Source of the DNA: VGJJ01 sp964480705
Lineage (GTDB): Archaea; Iainarchaeota; Iainarchaeia; Iainarchaeales; VGJJ01
Length of the DNA stretch: 64,000 nt
Direction: 5' to 3'
Assembly (NCBI GenBank): GCA_964480705.1
Contig: CAYZPC010000005.1
Span: forward strand, 1-64,000
Positions 56,501 to 62,438 of the stretch are shown here, piece after piece (the stretch's first letter is position 1; every line of letters begins with the position of its first letter). The translations under genes and the position numbers were made by a program. The notes under the pieces were generated by a model. That model worked only from the letters and a program-made list of their open reading frames with translations, ran no database searches and was not told the origin of the DNA.

Positions 56501-57476
56501 CTCCCCCAGTGCACGCGTGCGAACCGTTTTTTACCACGCTGCCAACCCATCGCCGGACTCACCACTGTATGATTTGCCATTCAATGGACGTGTGGGTGAA
56601 TTAGGAGGAGAATATCAGCGTGTGGGGTATGGTGTAGAATATGTGGATGCGCGCTCCGAAAATAGTTCAACGAGTATTCTATCGACGCAGGCACCCATTC
56701 AAACCAGCGAAGGAAGCAGTGCGATGAGCAAACTCACTATTCATGAACCAGCGACTGCGGCGCAATTGAATAGCCTCCCCTCTTCAAGAGGAAATGTGCT
56801 GACGGTATCACAAATACCTGAAACAAATGAAGCCGGAATGCAATTCACCCCCTCCTATGCCACGCCGCTCGTGCTCAAAGTAACTCACGCACCAACTGAA
56901 ACACCTTTTTCGGTGTTTTATCAATTGAACGCGGGAAATGCTCCTGTGAGCACGGGAAATACTCTCACGTATTGGGAAGCGGGAGGAAACTGCTACGATT
57001 ACACGGGTGTTCCTTTGTATCAGCGATTTAATTTTTCTCCCGACCGCGCGGCCACGAGTGCGGACCACTTGCCAACCACGCTGGGAACATATGGAATAGA
57101 CTGGCCCCGCGCTGTCGTTGGGGGAGATGAATATTTGCGAACCATTTTCTACACGCCAACCGGTGAAGCATACGCATTCCAAACACGCTCCACGAATGCG
57201 CGTGCATTTACTCCTAATGCGGCTGCGCCATCCACCGTACAATCACTCAATGGGGTGTCGGCGATGTCATTCAACAATGCCTCGTCATCTATTCAAACTA
57301 TCCAGGATGTTTTCAATTTGGTGAAAAACAACCAAGTGTGTGTGAGCAACGCGGGGACGCAAACGAAATTCTTCTGGAACCCAGCAGCCGTGTATTCGGC
57401 ACCGGGGCAAGTGAATGTGAGTACATTCGTGAATGGACTCGTGGCCGGGCAGACGTGCTTGGGCCCCGCGTCGTGA
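50574..57476 (+). CDS. Giant surface protein 5 (2300 aa as assembled; contains a gap)
   Basis: Starts with GTG 50574, preceded by GGGGG at 50562-50566, 18 nt after the giant 4 stop: same operon. Layout as giant 4: tag LEDGWYNLLDAVDTKVPVY (8-26) with VDPIE, transmembrane helix (~40-62), carboxypeptidase-regulatory-like repeats, core YYRAW...R-T-P-I-D-S-V-L-G (~740), HIHGDEFH (~1603), YCDATQ (~1661), LPFNG (~2002), FFWNP near the end. Where giant 4 has hydrophobic helices, giant 5 has an aromatic/acidic stretch (bases 54990-55110). The 100-N gap at 55412-55511 stays in frame, but giant 4 has about 54 more residues there, so the true protein is likely longer. Confidence 0.83.
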   Translation: MSIQETYHRLEDGWYNLLDAVDTKVPVYAVVDPIERVVPTFAILLGIIAVLLLGGGYFILTGGNTTAATLLVLDEDGKPVEGVNLQATWENSGKQDAVTNGVGKATFNSLPKNIPIQVRAEHPSFSTKMSTYTIEENNLTLSLTLSLAHVAPSALTFYFVDKTGMSLEGKALTIQLSCSSGKPLDEGNQQTTNGILTTTPPRECGTLLGTISGEGFETRSGVPLRGDAPIIALDSRILEKSQLKVRVMSEEENSGIDGAQVELFSTEGISIERKYTNGLGIVLFENIPQGEYYASVSTPTGEYAAETTSTISLNTISGEEMTVTLSRATQGTLSVRVTDQATGEKLSNVTLKLLRADNRSVVQTFLTNQTGEDALLAVNEKGPFILYVLHPNYLSAEKQIPSVAGNTSVNVPLEKLTAQNSGRVIVKVTDEDGFSVESARVVLYDAASKFILHGYEPKFTNANGEATFTGVKTGNYFARVTKYPAGPSDSPNFSSSVNEATQTTVKMTIGTATVRVRVLDAQGEPIPFASVAFEAEGTTECAGGKCRVETDTGGVASYTFKADRKIFARVSATGYAAYETISHALKVGLPVTIPVVLARSIPGNAPTITIASIVDIQTGLPAAQIDKGKSYRVTFQLAIPDVLSGLERAGAHVRVGDEELVESERALILSINAPRARTTRGSSYQPSSGWVEDEQNLTEGDAKWAHVEWLAVQAGVYEFAAVMHVKNTAALLENVNVYYRAWGTQGTIWTRTPIDSVLGENENNAGKESLYANTFTRVFVVGKPLSCEDAICYAGETLTNLDTGLIQRDSPYAAIPLNSYRYDFVLAGNSNGTQTLSHAHIRVVSLGENGTSGGPVIESYSFENVPGNTIQESGLSTFTLEGNTGLGIGVGDISSTQTIRGSIDFLGASDASSEMVMQVISNGDIVFERTLSFEVGGFQNMHIVASPATVPAFTGSTLSVRVNDTEGFGMAGVRVRVTKIDASNVHTLIEEKYTDNMGDVRIDVPASLPNARFQIDATRGSESASPVFVSVGANVVDFSPATIDATLDAVPNADTFVALDATSLAQQELTLTQTAIAGSFQGMLSLNDMQNWLGQYHGNLRILPGETKGMNVKVSTTPSLSLLAGKNLSGNIITIWGNSLNAGTWVQSLPLSVTLAIPTQCDESALQLSGISNSGTIELSAFENRVDKPFQLLNVCEVNGNPVDLHRLTAKIAWKSTPIGNVELSIQNPATGERVTEALQNGFSTPLFETVNTAQQTPYDAVLTFTPQPGHVGEKAEFTVTLSAQTGQGNDTQIISESFDMRIIVTNFETCITYDIDRDAGLVMNAEDNETQFSIDTTACGNVPIDIAFCTGSTNVNCSGGAPQGKIYLSQYAITALKGEKTIRVERKASTLPGAYDITVDARVPGTTLRRVAALPLHVQPREDYAFVLDKVAFTLFSENPLDTTAVTNRLVDEKITVRASICDWDDSNKRDSDTVAEEFAVFSTGIFTYFAFHDFDIENAWKAFWDLFDDPCDDYENGTLTDFIIKLAAPDGLRVELPGDAIDITLSSNISTAFSAEWVLDDASLERVDEKWFEHVGVRIIGTNTTPRPSEFGVMTLRATEHIHGDEFHTGXXXXXXXXXXXXXXXXXXXXXXXXXXXXXXXXXXVTWNFCDASNPEAVYCDATQFNIMMQKRLKRLDDFLAANQYSFDCPEGLGTQPDSQVFVRPTPVPTGFVGYHSFGYTFQSPTSLSFASTIENATAAAHDATMRVTITPIAGSGSGNTPPASVQTCDATITIPANTSAPAGCVISTIPAGAYVLVFDLVSTSTSNIASIVNSKVIDTQEYSQSFGQTCEGLVKTTALINGKPGINRWIDRSDSVWGATINDNPAFTNDVPSVDALRQLMHFDAYVMKDGYTHDFENDFRDYYSASAFADSPAWFKGSGGGVAGMNSYYGSDDALTFTQKYVDSSTLSTSGKYRVNIEATFTDDWRLIDASGSPSARVRTVFYHAANPSPDSPLYDLPFNGRVGELGGEYQRVGYGVEYVDARSENSSTSILSTQAPIQTSEGSSAMSKLTIHEPATAAQLNSLPSSRGNVLTVSQIPETNEAGMQFTPSYATPLVLKVTHAPTETPFSVFYQLNAGNAPVSTGNTLTYWEAGGNCYDYTGVPLYQRFNFSPDRAATSADHLPTTLGTYGIDWPRAVVGGDEYLRTIFYTPTGEAYAFQTRSTNARAFTPNAAAPSTVQSLNGVSAMSFNNASSSIQTIQDVFNLVKNNQVCVSNAGTQTKFFWNPAAVYSAPGQVNVSTFVNGLVAGQTCLGPAS
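55412..55511. other. Assembly gap (100 N) inside giant gene 5
   Basis: Exactly 100 N, the usual placeholder for a gap of unknown size. The reading frame is open across it, which happens by chance one time in three. Comparison with giant 4 suggests about 260 bp are missing rather than 100. Confidence 0.95.
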
Positions 57477-57602
57477 AACTTTTTCCCAACATACTCAATC
57501 AACTACATAACAATTTTTTGAAGGGGTTCATTTTCCCTTGAGTGTGCACTTTTTTTCAACGAAGGAGGGGAGCATTTTATACTTGAAAAAAATACTCTGC
57601 GC
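57477..57602 (+). other. Intergenic stretch after the giant operon
   Basis: 126 nt with two T-runs (57480-57485 and 57513-57518) that could end the giant 4-5 transcript, then a further T-run at 57550-57556 and the promoter of the next gene. No open frame of note. Confidence 0.4.
57575..57583 (+). promoter_or_regulatory. TATA box of a leaderless membrane-protein pair
   Basis: ttttatact, centred 24 nt before the ATG at 57603. The GGAGG at 57564-57568 lies upstream of the TATA box and so cannot be a ribosome site for this gene. Confidence 0.55.
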
Positions 57603-58169
57603 ATGCTCCCCCTTTACTTGATGGTGTTTCAACTCACGTCACTTTTCACGGACTTTGAAATTATCATGAAGATTGGCGGACTTCTCTATATCGTGAGCTT
57701 TGTCAAACAGCACATTCAGGACCCACTATTTTCAAACATTGCCATTCTTGGGTTATCGGCATTTTTGCTTTTTGATGTGTGGAAAATTTTTGGCTCGGCG
57801 CTGTTTTTGTATATCCTGGTTTCATTTCAAGTACTGCACACTATTGTGGATTTGAGTTTCATGCATGGGTTTGTCAAGAAACCAAGTAAAGAAGAAATGC
57901 AGCGAGCCAATGCGCAGCAAATGAGACAAGCGGAGTATGAGCGCGATTCACAGGAACGCGAAATGATGGAACGCGCTGAAGAAAATCGACGCGCGGGGGG
58001 AAGCCACGAGTATGGTGGAGAAGACTCGGATCATGGTTCACACATGTATTCGCGCGGCGCCGCAAACGCGCATCAGGGACATGGCGGAGCGCACAGCCTC
58101 TCGCGCGTGACACCTCAGCAGGTTCAGCAAATGCTCCATTCGCGCGGACACGGGGGAGGGAGGAGATAA
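57603..58169 (+). CDS. Membrane protein with His/Gly-rich cytoplasmic tail
   Basis: A 188-residue protein with about three helices (roughly 2-16, 22-36, 45-88) followed by a ~95-residue hydrophilic tail: a charged Glu/Arg/Gln helix (95-130), then a His/Gly/Ser-rich segment with many single and paired histidines, ending LHSRGHGGGRR. The tail could bind metal or be a flexible linker. Family not recognised. The next gene starts 1 nt after the stop, so the two are an operon and may form a complex. Confidence 0.65.
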   Translation: MLPLYLMVFQLTSLFTDFEIIMKIGGLLYIVSFVKQHIQDPLFSNIAILGLSAFLLFDVWKIFGSALFLYILVSFQVLHTIVDLSFMHGFVKKPSKEEMQRANAQQMRQAEYERDSQEREMMERAEENRRAGGSHEYGGEDSDHGSHMYSRGAANAHQGHGGAHSLSRVTPQQVQQMLHSRGHGGGRR

Positions 58170-58170
58170 T

Positions 58171-58566
58171 ATGTCACTCTTAGCACCCTTGCGCAGGCTC
58201 ATGGGAGTATTTTATTTAGACAACTTAATCGGGGGAACACTCCTCATCATTGTCACGCTCGCCTCACTGCCATTTTTGATTGAACTCATTTTCCCGCAGA
58301 TTGATATTGTGTATCGCGTCGTGCTGATTTTTGCCATCTATTCTGCGGTGACGCAAATGCTCCAAAACAATGGAACGCTCGCTCTTTTAGTGACGGGAAT
58401 ATTGGTGTATTTTATGGTGTTCAAGTATGGGGATATTTTCTTCTCCCTCTGGTTCATGAGCATCGTGTTCACGTACGTGGGAAGCACCATCATGGTTACC
58501 TCGGCACGCGACTTCTTGGGATTTGGAGAAGACCCCGGGCAGATGGCACACCCCCCCATGCGCTGA
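58171..58566 (+). CDS. Small four-helix membrane protein
   Basis: A 131-residue protein with hydrophobic segments at about 18-36, 44-60, 66-82 and 88-108, and a short C-terminal tail. Not recognised. It is tightly linked to the preceding His-rich membrane protein (1-nt spacing), which is also a short multi-helix protein, suggesting a two-component membrane complex of unknown purpose. Confidence 0.62.
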   Translation: MSLLAPLRRLMGVFYLDNLIGGTLLIIVTLASLPFLIELIFPQIDIVYRVVLIFAIYSAVTQMLQNNGTLALLVTGILVYFMVFKYGDIFFSLWFMSIVFTYVGSTIMVTSARDFLGFGEDPGQMAHPPMR

Positions 58567-58576
58567 GCAAAGCAGG

Positions 58577-58584
58577 TTTAAATA
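58577..58584 (+). promoter_or_regulatory. TATA box of the trmB-gltX unit
   Basis: tttaaata (same octamer as in front of giants 3 and 4) lies about 50 nt before the ATG at 58630, leaving a ~23-nt leader. Confidence 0.6.
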
Positions 58585-58629
58585 CACTCAGAACGGCATA
58601 TTCATAGAGTCACGGGGTTAGGTAACTGG

Positions 58630-59373
58630 ATGAATTCTTCGTTAAACGATTTTTTGGTCAAATTAGGCCTCACCGAGTACGAGGTGAAAACCCTCTCGAC
58701 ACTTTTTGACTTACGCGAGGCAGACTCTCCTGAAGTAGCCAAAGCGGCACAAGTGCCCAAAACACGCGTGTATGATGTGTTAGATACGTTAGTGGAAAAA
58801 GGACTCGTGGTCAAAATGTCCACCCGCCCCAAAAAATACCGCGCACTCGCTCCAAGAGAGGCACTGCACAAACTCGTGGATGAAAAGAAACGAGACTTGG
58901 AAAAATGGAGCGATGAAGCCGAAGAAATTGGAAAAGAATTGGAACGAACGCAGGGAACACTCTCAACAAGTGAAAAAATTTTGAAAGTAAAATCACGCAC
59001 CGATTTCTACAAGATTCTCGCACAAGAAGTGGACACCGCGCAGAAAAAAGTTCAAGGACTTACTGCGCTGGACATGCACCACCATTTGCTGCACGATGCA
59101 TTATCGCGCGCCGCACAACGAAATGTTTCCGTGAAACTCACGGGAAGCCACCCGGAAGGATTTCAAGAAGCCTCCAAAGGATGGGGGGAAAATGTGCAAT
59201 TGCAGGACGCGCAGCATGGAATGCATGCGTATGTGATTGACGGGAAAAAAGTCGTCATGCTTTTATCGGATTTGAAAAAAGACCAATCGGAATACCACTT
59301 TGCCATTTGGCCCGACAATGAGGCAATGGCACAGACGATTCAACACACGTTCAACCAGAATTGGGACGAATAA
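58630..59373 (+). CDS. TrmB-family transcriptional regulator
   Basis: A 247-residue protein. The N-terminal winged helix-turn-helix (about 5-75) has the family start LGLTEYEVKTLSTLF and the recognition region SPEVAKAAQVPKTRVYDVLDTLVEKGLV, with the wing at STRPKKYRALAPREAL. A coiled-coil segment (80-115) and a C-terminal sensor-like domain (120-245) follow. TrmB proteins regulate sugar and other metabolic genes in archaea by binding palindromes near TATA boxes; the ligand here is unknown. gltX starts 20 nt downstream, so they are probably cotranscribed. It could be local control of gltX or a general regulator. Confidence 0.85.
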   Translation: MNSSLNDFLVKLGLTEYEVKTLSTLFDLREADSPEVAKAAQVPKTRVYDVLDTLVEKGLVVKMSTRPKKYRALAPREALHKLVDEKKRDLEKWSDEAEEIGKELERTQGTLSTSEKILKVKSRTDFYKILAQEVDTAQKKVQGLTALDMHHHLLHDALSRAAQRNVSVKLTGSHPEGFQEASKGWGENVQLQDAQHGMHAYVIDGKKVVMLLSDLKKDQSEYHFAIWPDNEAMAQTIQHTFNQNWDE

Positions 59374-59393
59374 TACTAAAAAAAGTGAAAAAT

Positions 59394-61052
59394 ATGTCCT
59401 ACGAAAAAGACGCCTACCGGTATGCCATTCGCAACGCCTTCGAACACAAAGGAAAAGCCGACGCGGGAGCGTTAATTGGGAAACTCAAAGCGCTTTATCC
59501 GGATGTGAATGTGAAAGAACTCGTTCCTTTTGCCAAAGTTGCCGCGGAAAAAGTAAATGGAATGGGAATGGATGAAATTCACGCGGAATTTGACAAATTT
59601 AATGCGGAAGGATTCGAATTAAAAATTCCTGAAAAAAAAGTGGGATTACAGGATTTGGAATGGGCAAGCGCACAACCTGTGGTGACGCGATTTGCACCTA
59701 ATCCAAGTGCGCCCTCGCATATGGGGCACTTGCGACCGGCGATTTTGAGCTATTTGTATGCTAAAAAATATCATGGAAAGTTCATTCTGCGATTTGAAGA
59801 CACAGACCCCAAAATCAAGAAACCATTGGAAGGAGTGGAAAAGCTGTACTTAGATGATTTAGCATGGGTGCATTGCACGCCCGATGAAATAGTCTACCAA
59901 TCGGACCGCTTGAACATTTACACGGACTACATGAACCAGATTATTGGAATGGGAAAAGCATACGTGTGCACGTGCGACGCCGAAGAATGGAAAAAATTGC
60001 GTGTGAAAAAAATTGCGTGCCCGTGCCGCGAGTTGAGTGTGGAAGAAAATCAAGAACGATTGAAAAAAATGTTTACACACGAATACATGCAAGGGCAGGC
60101 CGTACTTCGAATCAAAACGGACATGAACGCCGAAGACCCTGCCGAAAGAGACTGGGCGGCCGCGCGAATCGTGGACAAACCATCCCATTACAAAGTGAAA
60201 AACGTGTACGTGTGGCCCACCTACAATTTTTCCACCGCAATTGATGACCACCTAATGGGAATTACTCTCATTATTCGCGGACAGCAACATTCAAGTAATG
60301 TGAAAAAACAAACGTGGATATACACGCATTTCGGATGGACCTATCCTCATTCGTTCCACCATGGAAAATTATCCGCGCCCGGAGTTGAATTAAGTAAAAG
60401 TAAAATGGTGGAAGGAATCAAGAATGGTACTTATTCGGGATGGGATGACCCTAAACTCTTCACGGTTTCCGCCTTGCGAAGAAAAGGATTCAGGGCGCAG
60501 GCATTCATTGACATGATGATTGATTTGGGAGTAAAAACCAGCGACACCGAGTTAAGTTTGGAACTCATGGGAAATTATAACCGCCCTTACGTGGAAAAAT
60601 CCCTCAACGTGCCAATGATTCTGAATCCCATTCCATTAGAAGTGGATTTCAGTCCAGAAATGGATGTGAATCTGGATGGAAACATGGTGCACCTCTCTCA
60701 AGGAAGACAAGCCTTTTTCGTTTCAAAAGATGATGCCAAAAATTGGAAAGATGGGACACTCATACGATTGCGAAACGCGTACATTGCCAAAATAAATTCC
60801 ATTGATGAGTTTCACGTGAATGCACAATTTGTGAGCACTAAAAAATTAGAAAACACGGCTCAAATTAATTGGCTGCCAGAAGGCGTGGATGTGGAAATCA
60901 CTTTGCCCACGGGAGAAAAACAATTCGGCCTCGCGAAAGAAGAATTGGCCGCGTTGCACGTGGACGACGTCGTGCACTTCCCGCATTTTGGTTTTTGCAG
61001 AGTCGATGCAAAAACAGAAAAAGAAATCAAACTCTGGTTTGCCCACCCGTGA
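59394..61052 (+). CDS. gltX: Glutamyl-tRNA synthetase, archaeal type
   Basis: A 552-residue class I synthetase that charges tRNA with glutamate in the cytoplasm. The archaeal/eukaryotic-type N-terminal helical region (1-80) is followed by the catalytic core: HIGH box as HMGH at 109-112 after FAPNPSAPS, FEDTDPK, and the KMSKS loop as LSKSK (~332-336). The C-terminal beta-barrel anticodon region (from ~390) is present. In most archaea such enzymes also charge tRNA-Gln for later amidation. Two CxC pairs, CTC and CPC about 15 residues apart (~194-214), could hold zinc. ATG 59394 (MSYEKDAYRY) is preferred to the upstream in-frame ATG 59361, which lies within trmB. Confidence 0.95.
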   Translation: MSYEKDAYRYAIRNAFEHKGKADAGALIGKLKALYPDVNVKELVPFAKVAAEKVNGMGMDEIHAEFDKFNAEGFELKIPEKKVGLQDLEWASAQPVVTRFAPNPSAPSHMGHLRPAILSYLYAKKYHGKFILRFEDTDPKIKKPLEGVEKLYLDDLAWVHCTPDEIVYQSDRLNIYTDYMNQIIGMGKAYVCTCDAEEWKKLRVKKIACPCRELSVEENQERLKKMFTHEYMQGQAVLRIKTDMNAEDPAERDWAAARIVDKPSHYKVKNVYVWPTYNFSTAIDDHLMGITLIIRGQQHSSNVKKQTWIYTHFGWTYPHSFHHGKLSAPGVELSKSKMVEGIKNGTYSGWDDPKLFTVSALRRKGFRAQAFIDMMIDLGVKTSDTELSLELMGNYNRPYVEKSLNVPMILNPIPLEVDFSPEMDVNLDGNMVHLSQGRQAFFVSKDDAKNWKDGTLIRLRNAYIAKINSIDEFHVNAQFVSTKKLENTAQINWLPEGVDVEITLPTGEKQFGLAKEELAALHVDDVVHFPHFGFCRVDAKTEKEIKLWFAHP

Positions 61053-61057
61053 ACAAT

Positions 61058-61423
61058 TTATCTTTTTTCAGGGTAGTACTGCGGAAGCAAGAATAGGTAT
61101 TCTTCCGCCAGTCTGACTTTTTTGGGGAAAAGACGCACTACATCGCGAACAAAAACTCCCGCAGCCGATGTCTTTTGGCGTGTCAAAAAATCAATGGCAC
61201 CGGGCGTGCGCATCAACCGGGAAAGTTCACTCGCGAGGCGGACACGCTCATGAGCGGGAATGCGTTCGAGTATTCCCCCTAGCGCGAGCGAATGAGCGGT
61301 CAGGCGAGGCTCCCATTTTTTTTCCACGCGGCGCGTACGACTGGCGGCGCGAACAGATGGTTTAGGGTGGGGGACGCGGCGATGCTTTGGAGGTCGGCGA
61401 CCAGGATTATTTTGGTTGGGCAT
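61058..61423 (-). CDS. Small basic protein, leaderless
   Basis: A 121-residue soluble protein; residues 1-40 are disordered and rich in Arg, Pro and Lys, the rest predicted helical (ILERIPAHERVRLASELSRLM...). Not recognised. It is convergent with gltX (5 nt apart). A TATA sequence (61445-61452 read on the minus strand) is centred 26 nt from its ATG, so it should be leaderless. The tail-rich basic start suggests nucleic-acid binding, but there is no motif to prove it. Confidence 0.6.
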   Translation of the reverse strand: MPNQNNPGRRPPKHRRVPHPKPSVRAASRTRRVEKKWEPRLTAHSLALGGILERIPAHERVRLASELSRLMRTPGAIDFLTRQKTSAAGVFVRDVVRLFPKKVRLAEEYLFLLPQYYPEKR

Positions 61424-61444
61424 GCGGAGGTTAGCTATTTTTTC

Positions 61445-61452
61445 ATATAAAA
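61445..61452. promoter_or_regulatory. Bidirectional TATA region
   Basis: The string atataaaa lies between divergent genes. On the minus strand it is 26 nt from ATG 61423. On the plus strand it would start transcription near 61475, upstream of the threonine synthase ATG at 61503; a second TATA-like tttatta at 61472-61478 is an alternative for a leaderless plus transcript. Confidence 0.45.
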
Positions 61453-61502
61453 AAGTAGGGGGAGAAAGGGATTTATTAGGGCGAAAAAAGCACTGCTAGT
61501 GC

Positions 61503-62338
61503 ATGAATCGCCCTGGGATATGGAAATACTCTCCTTTTTTACCGCAGCCAAGTGGAAAAATCATTTCCATGAATGAAGGAAACACCACGCTGGTGGAGAG
61601 TGTGCATCGTAAAAATATTTTTTTCAAACTTGAATATGAAAATCCTACCGGTTCGTTCAAGGACCGCGGCTCGACGGTTGAAATATCGCATGCTAAAGCA
61701 AATGGTTTCAAAAAAGTGGTGTGTGCGAGCACGGGAAACATGGGTGCCAGCGTGTCCGCATATGCGGCGCGGGCAGGAATAGAAGCAACCATTTGTGTGC
61801 CAAGGCATGTGCCTGAAAATAAAATGAAACAAATACTCGCATATGGCGCAAAACTCATTCATGTGAATGGGGATTACAATGAGGCGTTGAAAAAAACATG
61901 GGAGATTGCGAGCCGGCAAAAAGGGTTCATGCTCACGGGAGATTACCCCTTGCGCATGGAAGGGCAGAAGACGATTGCGTTTGAGATTGTTGAACAACTC
62001 AATGGAAAAGTTCCTGACCAAATTATTGTGCCGGTGGGAAACGGCACACTCTTAACAGCCTTGCACGCGGCATTTGTGCAAATGAAACAAAAAAAAATGG
62101 TGAAAAAAATTCCCGCATTAATTGGAGTGCAAGCCGAGAAATGCTCCCCCCTCGTGGATGCATTTGAGAAAAAAACGATCCATTTTACCGTGAAAAAGAA
62201 CCCCCACACGATTGCAGGGGCAATAGAATGCGGAAATCCCATTTATGGACAGGAAACACTGGGGTGCGTTCACGAAACACACGGAAAAATGCTCGCGGTG
62301 AGTGAGAAAAGAATGAAAGAGGCTAAACTCGAACTCGC
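61503..62338 (+). CDS. thrC: Threonine synthase, 3' end lost in assembly gap
   Basis: 278 residues are visible of an enzyme usually about 350-400 long. It is a fold-type II PLP enzyme converting O-phosphohomoserine to threonine. The PLP lysine is K53 in ENPTGSFKDRGS; the substrate/phosphate loop CASTGNMGASVSAYAARAG (~73-91) and the VPVGNGTLLTAL phosphate-binding loop (~179-190) are in place. The short N-terminus, starting straight at WKYSPFLP, is typical of archaeal short forms. Related family members (serine/threonine dehydratases) are less likely given the SFKDRG and STGNMGAS pattern. The frame stays open through the N gap into an unrelated protease; that join is an artefact. Confidence 0.82.
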
Positions 62339-62438
62339 NNNNNNNNNNNNNNNNNNNNNNNNNNNNNNNNNNNNNNNNNNNNNNNNNNNNNNNNNNNNNN
62401 NNNNNNNNNNNNNNNNNNNNNNNNNNNNNNNNNNNNNN
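62339..62438. other. Assembly gap (100 N) between threonine synthase and protease
   Basis: 100 N of unknown true length. It hides the end of the threonine synthase gene, any intergenic DNA and the start of the protease gene, which together need more than 100 bp. Confidence 0.95.

Noticed and set aside
15160..57476. Sortase-anchored C-termini on the giants
   Set aside because: All five end in polar sequence with no hydrophobic helix or basic tail.
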